A stretch of DNA of 64,000 nucleotides from Mycobacterium sp. PS03-16 (GTDB lineage: Bacteria > Actinomycetota > Actinomycetes > Mycobacteriales > Mycobacteriaceae), in assembly GCF_004570325.1 (NCBI RefSeq), contig NZ_SPQO01000005.1, positions 176,578 through 240,577 of the forward strand, read 5' to 3'. The position numbers and the translations under genes are program-made. The notes beneath the pieces are model-generated. The model searched no databases. It had not been told where the DNA came from and saw only the letters and a program-made list of their open reading frames with translations. Shown piece by piece: positions 1 to 11,407 of the stretch (its first letter is position 1; each line of letters opens with the position of its first letter).

Positions 1-362
1 ACCGAGGTGCGGGTGCCGTCGGGGTACATGTCCGTGACGCCCGGCGTGAACGCCACGTCGACATTCTCGGCGCGCAGCGCGGCGAGGTCGTCGTCGAGCG
101 TGCGCGGATAGGCGTCGAGGTCCTCCCCCGCCCCGAACTGCAGCGGGTTGACGAAGATCGACACCACGACCACCGCGCCCTGGACGCGTTTGGCCTGCCG
201 GATCAGCGTGAGGTGGCCCTCGTGCAGCGCCCCCATGGTGGGCACCAGCATCACCCGCCTGCCGGTGGTGCGCAGCGCGCGGGTGACGTCGGCGACGTCG
301 CGCGCCGCGCGGTAGATGTTGAGTTCGCCGGGGGTGAACTTCGGCGGTCGGCGGCCGATCAC
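1..362 (-). CDS. panC: pantothenate synthetase, N-terminal part (runs off window)
   Basis: Joins pantoate and beta-alanine with ATP to make pantothenate (coenzyme A pathway, cytoplasm). Only about the first 120 codons are inside the window; the 3' part lies beyond base 1. The readable protein begins [14 protein letters not shown] and continues into the family's ATP-binding stretch with [11 protein letters not shown] (the HIGH-type signature of the cytidylyltransferase fold) and [10 protein letters not shown]. The GTG start at 362 overlaps the TGA of the upstream gene in a GTGA quadruplet, so translational coupling is likely. In M. tuberculosis panC (Rv3602c) has the same upstream neighbour, which supports the call. 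Confidence 0.93.
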   Translation of the reverse strand, partial: MIGRRPPKFTPGELNIYRAARDVADVTRALRTTGRRVMLVPTMGALHEGHLTLIRQAKRVQGAVVVVSIFVNPLQFGAGEDLDAYPRTLDDDLAALRAENVDVAFTPGVTDMYPDGTRTS

Positions 363-1300
363 GACTGACCCGCCAGTACCGCGAAGACGTCTTCCGGAGC
401 GTGCGCCCGCTGCGCGGTCCGCAGCGAGTTGGCCCGGTACGCGTCGGCCAGATTCGTGTCGACCTCTGCCAGCGCCCGCAGGTGGCGGCTCACCGCGGCA
501 GCGTCGCCGCGGGCCACCGGACCGGTCAGCGCGGACTGACCCCGCTGCAGCGCATTCTCCAGCGAGGCGCGGGCCAGCGGCGCGATCACCCGTTCGGCGA
601 TGCCGCCGGGGGCGTCGCCGACGAGTTCCTGGCCGAGCAGCTCCTGTCCCCACAGCGCCGAGCGCAGTGCCTCCACCGCGTCGAGGATCACGGTGATGAC
701 GTGGTTGCCGCCGTGGGCCAACGCCGCGTGGTACAGCGCGCGGGCGTCCTCCCGCACCCGGAACGGTTCGCCCCCGATCTCGAGGACCAGCGACTGTGCG
801 ACGGCGTAGCCCACCTCGTCGGCGGCGGTGACGCCGAAGCACGCGTCGGGCAGGCGCGCGATGTCCTCGTCGGATCCGGTGAACGTCATCGCCGGATGGA
901 TGGCCAGTGGTACACAGCCTCGCTCGGTGAGCGGGCCGAGGATCCCGACGCCGTTGGCACCCGAGGTGTGGGCCACGATCGCGCCCGGACGCACCGCGCC
1001 GGTGGCGGCCAGGCCCGAGACCACCCCGGCCAGTTCGGCGTCGGGTACCGCGAGCAGCAGCAGCTCCGCGCGTTCGGCGACGTCGTGGACGGGGAGCACC
1101 GCACTGTCGGGCAGGCGGCGCTGCGCCCGCGTCCGCGACGCCTCGGAGATGGCGCTGCAGGCCGTCACCACGTGTCCGGCGCGTTCGAGTGCGACGCCCA
1201 GTGCCGTTCCCACCCGCCCGGCGGAGATGATGCCGACCGACAACCGGGCCGGACGCATCCCCTCGGGTGGACCCCACGCACGCGTCTGGGGCTGCTCCAT
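359..1300 (-). CDS. Rv3603c-like Rossmann/DUF2520 protein
   Basis: 313 residues. After about 20 residues the chain reads [14 protein letters not shown], a glycine-rich NAD(P)-binding turn, followed by a 6-phosphogluconate-dehydrogenase-like Rossmann half and a C-terminal helical half (DUF2520 type). The family resembles ketopantoate or pyrroline-carboxylate reductases, but its substrate is not established. Lying directly upstream of panC with overlapping start and stop suggests a role in pantothenate supply or its control; that is inference from position. The ATG at 1300 is used; a second ATG 14 codons in (1258), just before the conserved R-P-A-R-L, is also possible. Confidence 0.82.
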   Translation of the reverse strand: MEQPQTRAWGPPEGMRPARLSVGIISAGRVGTALGVALERAGHVVTACSAISEASRTRAQRRLPDSAVLPVHDVAERAELLLLAVPDAELAGVVSGLAATGAVRPGAIVAHTSGANGVGILGPLTERGCVPLAIHPAMTFTGSDEDIARLPDACFGVTAADEVGYAVAQSLVLEIGGEPFRVREDARALYHAALAHGGNHVITVILDAVEALRSALWGQELLGQELVGDAPGGIAERVIAPLARASLENALQRGQSALTGPVARGDAAAVSRHLRALAEVDTNLADAYRANSLRTAQRAHAPEDVFAVLAGQS

Positions 1301-1386
1301 CGCAGACGACCTCGCAAGTCTTTTCGGTGATCCGGTTACGTTCCGGTCCTGCCGAGCGGGTACCGGACGGTCGCTAGCAGGTTAGC

Positions 1387-2790
1387 TCACTCCTCGCGGC
1401 GCCGACGACCGCCGCCGGTGGCCGGGCTCGCCTGCAGGCGCGCCAGCAGATCGGCCACCGACTGACCGCCGGTGTCCTCGACGCTGCGGTGCCGTCGGGC
1501 CTGGGCTTCCTCGGGGGTTTCCTCGGTGATTTCCTCCGCGGGCGCCGGCGGCGGGGGCGGGGTGGACGGTTCGGCCGCCAGCACGGGAGGCGCGGCAGGT
1601 TCTTCGCGGCCGGACTCGTCCTCGGCGGTGTCGGCCGGGGCCGAATGCCTGCCGCGGGGCACCTCGACCGGCGACGCCGTCATCGCCGGCTCGGGCGCGC
1701 GACGGCGGCCGACGTACTCCTGGGCCGAGCCGTTCTCCGTCGGTCCGGGCACCCAATTGCTGCCCGGGGCACCGGCCGGGATCCAGGCGCCCTCGGCGGG
1801 TGCGGGCTGCCATTCGTCGGGCGCGGCGACCGGTCCGGGCTGCGGTTCGGGTTCGGGTTGGGGCTGGGGCTCGAAATTTGGCTGCGGTTCGGGCTGGGGC
1901 TGCGGCTCGAAATGGGGCGGGGGCGGCGGGTACGGACCGGCCGGGGCGGGCCGCTGCCACTGGTTGGGCGGCTGCGGCCCGAACGGCGCCGGCTGCGGCC
2001 CGAACGGCTGCGGCTGCGGCCCGAACGGCTCCGGCTGCGGCCCGAACGGCTGGGGCTGGGGCTCTTCGGCACGGCGGCGCCGGCCCCCGCGTTCCTCCTC
2101 GGCGGGCCCGGCCTCGGACGGCCGCCGGTGCGCACCGCCGAATTCGGGCACCGGCTCCGGTTCGGGCGGCTGCGGTTCGGCCGGCACGTCGATGATCGGG
2201 CTCTCTTCGGTCCGCACGTCGGTGTCGTCGACCTCGTCGGCGCGCAGCATCTCGTCGAGGCGGCTGCTGCTGACCCGGCCGGTGGTCTCGGAGTCCGTGG
2301 CCCAGTCGCTGTAGGCGCGCACCGTGGTGCGGTCGTGCTCGATGGCCGGCCGGTGGGCCAGGTCGGTGTCGAACAGGATCTCGAGATTCGTGCGCAGCGC
2401 GGCCAGCTCGGCGCGCAGCGCGGCCACTTCGTCGGCCGCCTGGGCGCGCAGTTCGTGGGCGAGTTCCCGGCGCAGCTGGGACTCGACGGTCAACTCGTAT
2501 TCGCGGCGGGCCGAGATCTCCCGGTCCAGCTGCAGGTCGTAGACCAGCTTGAGGTCGCGCGCCTTGGCCTGGTCCACGTCGCTTTGCCGGCGATAGATCA
2601 CCGAGACGAACGCCGCGACCACCGCGGCCCACAACGCCAGGATGACAGCGAGTTTCAGAAGTTCCACCCGGTTGGTGAACACCAGCGCCGAACTTGCCAG
2701 GATCGCGAGCACCAGCAACACCGTGAGCAGCATCCAGCCCGGCCTGCGACCACCGCGCCGGGCGCGGCCTCCGCGGGGCTGGACGGTCAT
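1387..2790 (-). CDS. Rv3604c-like membrane protein with Pro/Gln-rich tail
   Basis: About 467 residues. Basic N-terminus (residues 1-15), two closely spaced hydrophobic helices (about 17-35 and 43-63), then a charged helical, probably coiled-coil segment rich in L, R, E and A (about 75-150), then a long low-complexity cytoplasmic tail of Pro, Gln, Glu, Phe and Gly with tandem F-G-P-Q-P units, ending R-R-R-R-E-E. I chose the ATG at 2790 (M-T-V-Q-P); a start nine codons upstream (2817) is open but has no better support. M. tuberculosis has a similar Ala/Arg/Pro-rich membrane protein, Rv3604c, in this position between the fol genes and panC. Function unknown; the layout suits a membrane-anchored scaffold, which is inference. 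Confidence 0.78.
   Translation of the reverse strand: MTVQPRGGRARRGGRRPGWMLLTVLLVLAILASSALVFTNRVELLKLAVILALWAAVVAAFVSVIYRRQSDVDQAKARDLKLVYDLQLDREISARREYELTVESQLRRELAHELRAQAADEVAALRAELAALRTNLEILFDTDLAHRPAIEHDRTTVRAYSDWATDSETTGRVSSSRLDEMLRADEVDDTDVRTEESPIIDVPAEPQPPEPEPVPEFGGAHRRPSEAGPAEEERGGRRRRAEEPQPQPFGPQPEPFGPQPQPFGPQPAPFGPQPPNQWQRPAPAGPYPPPPPHFEPQPQPEPQPNFEPQPQPEPEPQPGPVAAPDEWQPAPAEGAWIPAGAPGSNWVPGPTENGSAQEYVGRRRAPEPAMTASPVEVPRGRHSAPADTAEDESGREEPAAPPVLAAEPSTPPPPPAPAEEITEETPEEAQARRHRSVEDTGGQSVADLLARLQASPATGGGRRRREE
1972..2055 (-). repeat. four tandem 21-bp repeats inside the Rv3604c-like gene
   Basis: Four head-to-tail 21-bp units (starting 1972, 1993, 2014 and 2035) begin ctgcggcccgaacgg and differ only in the last few bases. 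They encode the F-G-P-Q-P-x-P repeats of the Pro/Gln-rich tail and keep frame, so copy number could vary without disrupting the gene. Confidence 0.9.
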
Positions 2791-2867
2791 GGGGCGACTG
2801 TACCCGCCACAGGTCACCTAGCGTGTCGACCCACACGGCGATTCGGCCGACGACCGTGTGGCGCCGC

Positions 2868-3347
2868 TCATTCCGGTGCCGCGTCGCGTTCTTCGGGCGG
2901 TTCGGGCGGGGACTTACAGCAATGCTGCAACCACATCCCGGCAATCATCAGGGCGGCCGCGCTGGCGGCCGCGACCACCACCCCCGCGGTGTCCTCGCCG
3001 GCCGCACGCAACACGTCGCGCTGCGGCAGCAGCCGCACCAGGATCCCGGCCCACCATCCGCACACCACCGCGCCGACCCAGGCCGACGCCTTGGCGATCA
3101 CCACTGATCGGGCCACCGCGAGCGGGTGCAGCCGCCCGGGTCCGTCGCCGATCTCGCCGTCGCGAATCTTGGCGCGCACGTTGGCCGCCCACGCCGCCAC
3201 CCCGGCCGCGACACCGAGCAGGGACAGCCCGGTCCACACGGTGATCGGCGGGAACACCCGCGGATAGGCGAACAGCGCCGCAAAATAGCCGACCGCGGCG
3301 GCCGCGAGCACCGCGGCCGCGAGGTCACGCTTACGCGTCGGTCCCAT
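2868..3347 (-). CDS. DUF3180 membrane protein (Rv3605c-like)
   Basis: 159 residues with four hydrophobic segments: about 9-28, 36-58, 80-103 and 118-142. The start M-G-P-T-R-K-R overlaps the folK stop by one base (TGATG), so it is the next gene of the folate operon. The C-terminus is hydrophilic and acidic/basic. DUF3180 proteins are small actinobacterial inner-membrane proteins that follow the fol genes; no activity is known to me. Position suggests cotranscription with folate synthesis. Confidence 0.85.
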   Translation of the reverse strand: MGPTRKRDLAAAVLAAAAVGYFAALFAYPRVFPPITVWTGLSLLGVAAGVAAWAANVRAKIRDGEIGDGPGRLHPLAVARSVVIAKASAWVGAVVCGWWAGILVRLLPQRDVLRAAGEDTAGVVVAAASAAALMIAGMWLQHCCKSPPEPPEERDAAPE

Positions 3348-3877
3348 CAGTCGGCCGGGGTCTGCGCGATCAGACTCAGCTCGGTGCGCCGGACGCCGGC
3401 GCGTTCGGCCGCGTCGAGCTCCTCGAGCCACAGCGACACCGGGCGGGTGGTGCCCGCGGTGGTGAGCGTGGCGTCGGGTGCGACGGCCAGCCACGGCATG
3501 AGCACGAACGCCCGCAGGTGGGCGTACGGGTGTGGCAGCGTCAACTCGGCTGTCGTGGACCGCACCTCGTTGTCGCCGTCATGACAGGTGACGATGTCGA
3601 CGTCGAGGGTGCGCGGGCCCCAGCGCTGGTCGCGGACGCGGCCGGCGGCCTGTTCGAGCGCCTGCCCGCGGCGCAGCCAACCGAGGCAGTCGAGATCGGC
3701 GTCCTCGGCGAGTACCACCGCGTTGAGGAACGCGCCCTGTTCGACCCCGCCCCACGCCTCGGTCTCGTAGACGGGCGACACCGCACGTACCGCGCCGCCC
3801 AGACCGTCGACGACGGACTGCAACCGCGCCAGCCGGTCACCGACGTTGGAGCCGATGGACAGCACCACCCGGGTCAC
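3347..3877 (-). CDS. folK: 2-amino-4-hydroxy-6-hydroxymethyldihydropteridine pyrophosphokinase
   Basis: Transfers pyrophosphate from ATP to 6-hydroxymethyl-dihydropterin, giving the substrate of FolP (folate synthesis, cytoplasm). 176 residues, normal size. Visible signatures: [11 protein letters not shown] near the start, [12 protein letters not shown] at about 40-50, and the family motif [11 protein letters not shown] (about 95-105), whose Asp pair binds magnesium. GTG start at 3877 overlaps the folB stop as GTGA. Fourth gene of folE-folP-folB-folK. Confidence 0.96.
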   Translation of the reverse strand: MTRVVLSIGSNVGDRLARLQSVVDGLGGAVRAVSPVYETEAWGGVEQGAFLNAVVLAEDADLDCLGWLRRGQALEQAAGRVRDQRWGPRTLDVDIVTCHDGDNEVRSTTAELTLPHPYAHLRAFVLMPWLAVAPDATLTTAGTTRPVSLWLEELDAAERAGVRRTELSLIAQTPAD

Positions 3878-4278
3878 GGGCGCTCCTCCCGGCCGCCGGG
3901 CGCGGCGCCCCGCCCGCCGCGCCGCGAGCGGCGGGCCACCACCGCGACGTCGGAGAAGGTCAGCGGAATCGGCGCCTGCGGTTTGTGCACCACCACCTCG
4001 ACGGCGTGCACCCGTTCGTCGGTCATCACGCCCTCGGCGATCTCGGCGGCCACGGTCTCGATGAGATTGCGCGCCGGCCCGCCGACGATGTCGGCCGCGC
4101 GCTGCGCGAGCCCGCCGTAGTCGAGGGTGTCGGCCAGGTCGTCGCTGGCCGCGGCGGCGGCGTGATCGGTCCACACGGTCATGTCGATGACGAAGTCCTG
4201 CCCGTCGCGGCGTTCGTGGTCGTACACCCCGTGGTTGCCGCGCACGGTCAGCCCGCGCAGTTCGATCCGGTCAGCCAT
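3874..4278 (-). CDS. folB: dihydroneopterin aldolase
   Basis: Cleaves dihydroneopterin to 6-hydroxymethyl-dihydropterin and glycolaldehyde. 134 residues from the ATG ([10 protein letters not shown]). Family marks: [10 protein letters not shown] (Tyr/His/Glu cluster, about 15-25), D-Y-G-G-L-A, and the C-terminal V-H-K-P-Q-A-P-I-P with the catalytic Lys. A GTG two codons upstream (4284) is also open. The start lies inside the last codons of folP (7-base overlap), consistent with translational coupling. The tail is Arg/Gly-rich, as in other mycobacteria. Confidence 0.95.
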   Translation of the reverse strand: MADRIELRGLTVRGNHGVYDHERRDGQDFVIDMTVWTDHAAAAASDDLADTLDYGGLAQRAADIVGGPARNLIETVAAEIAEGVMTDERVHAVEVVVHKPQAPIPLTFSDVAVVARRSRRGGRGAAPGGREERP

Positions 4279-5101
4279 CCCCACCGCCTTTCCAGGCCTC
4301 CACCACTTTCAGCGCGTCCACCGAGGCGCGCACGTCGTGTACCCGCACACCCCACGCACCGTGCATCCCGGCGAGCGCGGAGATCACCGCGGTGGCGGTC
4401 TCCCGCCCGTCGGGTGGCCGCACCCGGCCGTCGGCATCGGCGAGCAGCGCCCCGAGGAACCGCTTGCGCGATGCGCCGACCAGCACCGGGATCCCGGTGG
4501 CGACCAGTTCGGGCAGGGCCCGCAGCAGCGCCCAGTTGTGCCCGGCGGTCTTGGCGAACCCGAGACCGGGGTCGATGATCAGCCGGCGCGGGTCGACGCC
4601 CGCGGCGACCGCGGCGCCGACACCGGCCAGCAGCTCCGCGCGGACCTCGCCGACCACGTCGCCGTAGGCGGGCACCTCGTGCGGCCGGTCGGCGCGCACC
4701 GAGCGCCAGTGCATCAGGACCCACGGCACCCCGGCGTCGGCGACGACGCCGGCCATCGCCGGGTCGGCCCGCCCGCCGGACACGTCGTTGACGATCCCGG
4801 CCCCGTGTTCGAGCGCGGCGGCCGCGACGCGGGCGTGCATGGTGTCGATGCTGACGGTGACGCCCTCGGCGCTGAGCGCCGCGACGACCGGCACCACCCG
4901 GGCGGCCTCCACCTCGGGGTCGATCCGGGTGGCGCCGGGTCGGGTCGACTCCCCGCCGACGTCGATGATCGCGGCGCCGTCGGCGATTAACGCCAAACCG
5001 TGCGCGACGGCGCGGTCGGCGTCGAGGAACTGACCTCCGTCGGAGAAGGAGTCGGCGGTGACGTTGACGACGCCCATCACCTGCACGCGGGTGGCGCTCA
5101 C
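4271..5101 (-). CDS. folP: dihydropteroate synthase
   Basis: Condenses hydroxymethyl-dihydropterin pyrophosphate with p-aminobenzoate; this is the sulfonamide target. 276 residues. Signatures: [17 protein letters not shown] at the N-terminus, G-G-E-S-T-R-P-G-A (pABA loop, about 50), N-D-V-S-G-G (about 110), D-P-G-L-G-F-A-K (about 180) and G-A-S-R-K-R-F-L-G (about 215), all intact. The GTG start at 5101 shares a GTGA with the folE stop. It matches the FolP1-type enzyme of mycobacteria rather than the shorter, divergent FolP2. Confidence 0.97.
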   Translation of the reverse strand: MSATRVQVMGVVNVTADSFSDGGQFLDADRAVAHGLALIADGAAIIDVGGESTRPGATRIDPEVEAARVVPVVAALSAEGVTVSIDTMHARVAAAALEHGAGIVNDVSGGRADPAMAGVVADAGVPWVLMHWRSVRADRPHEVPAYGDVVGEVRAELLAGVGAAVAAGVDPRRLIIDPGLGFAKTAGHNWALLRALPELVATGIPVLVGASRKRFLGALLADADGRVRPPDGRETATAVISALAGMHGAWGVRVHDVRASVDALKVVEAWKGGGDG

Positions 5102-5703
5102 TTGCGCAAGATCAGATCCAGCGCCTCGGCCCGCGATGCCTTGTCGGTCTTGAACTGGCCGCGGACCGCGGAGGTGGTGGTGACGGCGCCGGGTTTGCGG
5201 ATGCCGCGCATCGCCATGCACAGGTGCTCGGCCTCGATGACCACGATCGCGCCGCGCGGGTCGAGCTTGCGCATCAGCGCATCGGCGATCTGTGCGGTCA
5301 GGCGCTCCTGGACCTGTGGCCGCTTGGCGTAGAGGTCGACGACCCGGGCGAGCTTGGACAACCCCGTCACCCGACCGTCCTCGCCCGGGATGTACCCGAC
5401 GTGGGCGACGCCGTGGAAGGACACCAGGTGGTGCTCGCAGGTCGAGAACATCGGAATGTCCTTGACCAGCACCATCTCATCGTGCTCTTCGTCGAACGTC
5501 GTGTTCAGCACGTCGTCGGGATTGGTGTAGAGGCCCGCGAAGATCTCCTTGTAGGCGCGCGCGACGCGCGCCGGGGTGTCGAGCAACCCGTGCCGGTCGG
5601 GATTCTCCCCGACGGCGATCAGCAGTTCCCGCACCGCCGCCTCCGCACGCGGCTGGTCGAAATCCGCGATGTTCGCCGAGGTCCACTCCTGCGACCGCGT
5701 CAT
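5098..5703 (-). CDS. folE: GTP cyclohydrolase I
   Basis: Opens GTP to dihydroneopterin triphosphate, the first step of folate synthesis. 201 residues. The zinc and catalytic residues sit in [13 protein letters not shown] (Cys-His-His, about 90-100) and in the later H-L-C-M-A-M-R-G (Cys about 160). Pterin-binding G-L-S-K-L-A-R and Q-V-Q-E-R-L-T are present. The ATG at 5703 is 22 bp after the ftsH stop, so the fol genes are likely read from ftsH as well as from any local promoter. Confidence 0.97.
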   Translation of the reverse strand: MTRSQEWTSANIADFDQPRAEAAVRELLIAVGENPDRHGLLDTPARVARAYKEIFAGLYTNPDDVLNTTFDEEHDEMVLVKDIPMFSTCEHHLVSFHGVAHVGYIPGEDGRVTGLSKLARVVDLYAKRPQVQERLTAQIADALMRKLDPRGAIVVIEAEHLCMAMRGIRKPGAVTTTSAVRGQFKTDKASRAEALDLILRK

Positions 5704-5725
5704 CGAGGCCTCCTCTGTGAAGTTG

Positions 5726-8056
<2,331 letters not shown>

Positions 8057-8229
8057 CTTCTCCTAGGCCCGCAGGCATGCTGCCGGCCGCGTCCTTCCGA
8101 TACGTGCAGCTGGGATAGTTCAGGCTACCGCTAGACCAACGTCCGGTTGTTCCCGACGGCTCGCCGGGTCTGGCTACAGGCGTGTCCAGACCTCTTCCGC
8201 CGGGGGCGGCGCTGTGCTTGGCTGGACCC
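8057..8229. other. divergent ftsH/ephA spacer (no espACD genes)
   Basis: 173 bp between two divergent starts. It must hold both promoters, but I could not assign a confident -10/-35 pair on either strand. In M. tuberculosis this interval carries several kilobases including espA, espC and espD; here nothing coding fits. Confidence 0.6.
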
Positions 8230-9189
8230 ATGATCACTTCGACCGAACGGTTAGTTGACACCAACGGCGTGCGGTTGCGGATCCTCGAGGCGGGCGAGCG
8301 CGGGGCGCCGGTCGTCCTTCTGGCCCACGGGTTCCCCGAACTCGGCTACTCGTGGCGCCACCAGATCCCGGCGCTGGCCGCCGCCGGGTACCACGTCATC
8401 GCACCCGACCAGCGCGGTTACGGCGGCTCGTCGCGGCCCGAGACGATCGCCGACTACGACATCGTCGCGCTCACCGGCGATCTGGCCGGCCTGCTCGACG
8501 ACGTCGGCGCCGAGCGGGCCGTGCTCGTCGGGCACGACTGGGGTGCGGTGGTGGCGTCGCAGTTCCCGCTGTGGCACCCCGACCGGGTGCGCGCGCTGGC
8601 CACGCTCAGCGTGCCGGCCGTGCCCCGCCCGCCGGCCCGGCCCACCGACATCTGGCGCAAGACCTTCGGCGACAGCTTCATGTACATCCTGTACTTCCAG
8701 GAACCCGGCCGCGCCGACGCCGAACTCGACGCCGACCCGGCCCGCACGATGCGCAGCATGCTGGCCGGGCTGCGGTCCGGCGACGAAGCCGCACTGGTCG
8801 ACATGGCCGCCGCCGACGCGCGCGGATTCCTCGACCGACTGCCGGATCCCGACGGCCTGCCCGACTGGATCAGCCGCGAGGAGTTCGACCATTACGTCGG
8901 CGAGTTCACCCGGACCGGCTTCACCGGCGGCCTGAACTGGTACCGCAACTTCGACCGCAACTGGGAGCTGGCCGAGGCGACCCCGGCGTCGACGATCACC
9001 GTGCCCACGCTGTTCCTCGCGGGCACCGCCGACCCGGTGCTCACCTTCACCCCGCGCGACCGCGTCGGTGACGTGGTCACCGGCCCGTACCGAGAGATCC
9101 TCATCGACGGCGCCGGCCACTGGCTGCAGCAGGAACGCCCCGGAGACGTCAACGCCGCCCTACTCGAATTCCTCGGAGGTCTGTCATGA
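8230..9189 (+). CDS. ephA: epoxide hydrolase, EphA type (alpha/beta hydrolase)
   Basis: 319 residues. Opens epoxides by a covalent ester to an aspartate. Visible: oxyanion motif H-G-F-P-E (about 37), cap-contact S-W-R-H-Q, nucleophile Asp in G-H-D-W-G-A (about 104), acid Asp in G-T-A-D-P-V (about 265) and catalytic His in G-A-G-H-W-L-Q-Q-E (about 297). A Tyr-bearing cap domain lies between (about 150-240). The ATG at 8230 follows the family start; an earlier in-frame start (8182) would add 16 residues with no similarity. The stop overlaps the next start (ATGA). Matches Rv3617 by position and motif; the natural substrate is unknown. Confidence 0.92.
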   Translation: MITSTERLVDTNGVRLRILEAGERGAPVVLLAHGFPELGYSWRHQIPALAAAGYHVIAPDQRGYGGSSRPETIADYDIVALTGDLAGLLDDVGAERAVLVGHDWGAVVASQFPLWHPDRVRALATLSVPAVPRPPARPTDIWRKTFGDSFMYILYFQEPGRADAELDADPARTMRSMLAGLRSGDEAALVDMAAADARGFLDRLPDPDGLPDWISREEFDHYVGEFTRTGFTGGLNWYRNFDRNWELAEATPASTITVPTLFLAGTADPVLTFTPRDRVGDVVTGPYREILIDGAGHWLQQERPGDVNAALLEFLGGLS

Positions 9190-10376
9190 GCCGCACGCCC
9201 CTCAACTTCGGTGTCTTCATCACCCCGTTCCACCCGGTGGGCCAATCCCCCACCGTCGCACTCGAATACGACCTCGAGCGGGTGGTCCGGCTGGATCGGT
9301 TGGGTTTCGACGAGGCGTGGTTCGGCGAGCACCACTCGGGCGGCTACGAGCTGATCGCCTGCCCCGAGGTGTTCATCGCGACCGCGGCCGAACGCACCAG
9401 GCACATCCGGCTGGGCACCGGTGTGGTGTCGCTGCCCTACCACCACCCGCTGATGGTCGCCGACCGGTGGGTGCTGCTCGACCACCTGACCCGCGGGCGC
9501 GTCATGTTCGGCACCGGGCCCGGTGCGCTGCCGTCGGACGCCTACATGATGGGCATCGACCCGGTTGAGCAGCGCCGGATGATGCAGGAGTCGCTCGAGG
9601 CGATCCTGGCACTCTTCCGCGCCGATCCCGAGGACCGCATCACCCGCGAGACCGACTGGTTCACGCTGCGCGACGCTCAACTCCACGTCCGGCCCTACAC
9701 CTGGCCGTATCCGGAGATCTCCACCGCGGCGATGATCTCCCCGTCGGGTCCCCGGCTCGCCGGCTCACTGGGCACCTCGCTGCTGTCGCTGTCGATGTCG
9801 GTGCCGGGCGGCTACGCCGCCCTGGAGACGACGTGGCAGGTGGTCACCGATCAGGCGGCCAAGGCCGGGCGCCCGGAGCCGGACCGGCGCGACTGGCGGG
9901 TCCTGTCGATCATGCATCTGGCCGACACCCGCGAGCAGGCGATCGACGACTGCACCTACGGCTTGGCCGATTTCGCCGCGTACTTCGGCGCCGCCGGATT
10001 CGTCCCGCTGTCCAATTCGGTGGAGGGCGAGCAGTCCCCGCGCGACTTCGTCACCGAGTACGCCGCGCAGGGCAACTGCTGCATCGGCACCCCCGACGAC
10101 GCGATCGCCTACATCGAGGACCTGCTGGAGAAGTCGGGCGGCTTCGGCACCCTGCTGATCCTCGGACACGACTGGGCGTCGCCGGAGGCCACCTACCACT
10201 CCTACGACCTGTTCGCACGAAAGGTCATCCCGCACTTCAAGAATCAGCTGTCGGCGCCGCGGTCCTCACACGACTGGGCCAAGGGCATGCGCGATCAACT
10301 GCTGGGCCGCGCGGGCGACGCCATCGTCAAGGCGATCACCGAGCACACCGACGATCTGCAGAAGGACGCCCGGTAG
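9186..10376 (+). CDS. luciferase-like flavin-dependent oxidoreductase (Rv3618-like)
   Basis: 396 residues of the bacterial luciferase / LLM fold. N-terminal strand N-F-G-V-F-I-T-P-F, then D-E-A-W-F-G-E-H-H-S-G-G-Y (flavin-site His pair), G-T-G-V-V-S-L-P-Y-H-H-P and D-H-L-T-R-G-R-V, all typical of the long-chain monooxygenase subgroup. Such enzymes use reduced FMN or F420; which one is used here cannot be read off. Translationally coupled to the epoxide hydrolase upstream and the dehydrogenase downstream, suggesting a small oxidative catabolic operon (oxygenase, epoxide hydrolase, alcohol dehydrogenase). In M. tuberculosis the homologue also follows ephA. Confidence 0.88.
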   Translation: MSRTPLNFGVFITPFHPVGQSPTVALEYDLERVVRLDRLGFDEAWFGEHHSGGYELIACPEVFIATAAERTRHIRLGTGVVSLPYHHPLMVADRWVLLDHLTRGRVMFGTGPGALPSDAYMMGIDPVEQRRMMQESLEAILALFRADPEDRITRETDWFTLRDAQLHVRPYTWPYPEISTAAMISPSGPRLAGSLGTSLLSLSMSVPGGYAALETTWQVVTDQAAKAGRPEPDRRDWRVLSIMHLADTREQAIDDCTYGLADFAAYFGAAGFVPLSNSVEGEQSPRDFVTEYAAQGNCCIGTPDDAIAYIEDLLEKSGGFGTLLILGHDWASPEATYHSYDLFARKVIPHFKNQLSAPRSSHDWAKGMRDQLLGRAGDAIVKAITEHTDDLQKDAR

Positions 10377-11392
10377 TGCGGGCCGCGGTGCTGCGCGACG
10401 GCGCCATGGTGCTGCGCGACGATGTCGCCGAACCCGTTCCCGGACCGGGTCAGGTGCTGGTCGGGGTGCGCGCGTGCGGGATCTGCGGTTCGGATCTGCA
10501 CTTCGCGCGGCACGGTGCACGTGTGCTCGACGCCGGCGCCGCCATGGAGGGGGTGCCGGCGATGGCCGAACCGGTCGACCTGTCCGGTGACGTGTTCATG
10601 GGCCACGAGATCGCCGCCGAAGTGCTCGAGGCGGGGCCGGGCACCGACGCCCCCGCACCCGGGACGGTGGTGACGTCCATCCCGGTGCTGCTGTCGTCGA
10701 CCGGGGTGGTGCCGATCGTCTACTCCAACAGCACGATCGGCGGCTACGCCGAGCGGATGCTGCTGTCGGCGCCGCTGCTCCTGCCGGTCCCCAACGGCCT
10801 CGATCCGCGCCACGCCGCGCTCACCGAACCGATGGCGGTGGGCCTGCACGCGGTGAACCGGTCGTCGATCACTGCGGGCGAGAAGGCGCTGGTGGTGGGG
10901 TGCGGGCCGATCGGCATCGCGATCATCGCCGCGCTCCGGCTCCGCGGTGTCGAACACGTTGTCGGCGCCGACTTCTCGGCCGCCCGGCGGCAGCTCGCCG
11001 AGACCATGGGCGCGCACGAGACCGTGGACCCCGCGCAGCACTCACCGTTCGACACGGTCGCACCCGAGGTGGTCTTCGAAGCGGTCGGCGCCCCGGGCAT
11101 CCTCGACGACGTGCTGCGCCGCGCACCGGCACGCACCCGGGTGGTGGTAGCCGGGGTGTGCATGGAACCCGATACGGTGACGCCGTTCTACGGCACCGCC
11201 AAGGAGATCACCGTGCAGTTCGTATTCGCCTACGACGCAGGCGAATTCGCCGACACCCTGCGGGCGATCGCGGATGGCGGTATCGACGTCGCCCCGCTCA
11301 TCACCGGAGAGGTGGGCCTGGACGGTGTCGGCGGTGCCTTCGACGCGCTCTCGCGGCCCGACGAGCACTGCAAGATCCTGGTCACCCCCTGA
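10376..11392 (+). CDS. zinc-binding alcohol dehydrogenase (MDR family)
   Basis: 338 residues. Catalytic zinc ligands: A-C-G-I-C-G-S-D-L-H (Cys about 37) and M-G-H-E-I (His-Glu about 80). Rossmann loop V-V-G-C-G-P-I-G-I-A (about 175). The usual four-cysteine structural zinc loop between the catalytic domain and the cofactor domain is not visible: there is V-V-T-S-I-P followed by S-N-S-T-I-G-G-Y-A-E instead, so this is a one-zinc variant. GTG start at 10376 overlaps the TAG of the preceding gene by one base. Probably acts on an alcohol or diol produced by its two neighbours; the substrate is unknown. Confidence 0.88.
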   Translation: MRAAVLRDGAMVLRDDVAEPVPGPGQVLVGVRACGICGSDLHFARHGARVLDAGAAMEGVPAMAEPVDLSGDVFMGHEIAAEVLEAGPGTDAPAPGTVVTSIPVLLSSTGVVPIVYSNSTIGGYAERMLLSAPLLLPVPNGLDPRHAALTEPMAVGLHAVNRSSITAGEKALVVGCGPIGIAIIAALRLRGVEHVVGADFSAARRQLAETMGAHETVDPAQHSPFDTVAPEVVFEAVGAPGILDDVLRRAPARTRVVVAGVCMEPDTVTPFYGTAKEITVQFVFAYDAGEFADTLRAIADGGIDVAPLITGEVGLDGVGGAFDALSRPDEHCKILVTP

Positions 11393-11407
11393 CGTAGGGT
11401 GCCAGGC

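Noticed and set aside
1972..2055. possible CRISPR-like array
   Set aside because: Units are contiguous 21-mers without spacers and keep the reading frame; they are coding repeats.
9833..10375. upstream extension of the zinc dehydrogenase frame
   Set aside because: The extension is the out-of-frame shadow of the luciferase-like gene; the GTG at 10376 begins the family sequence.
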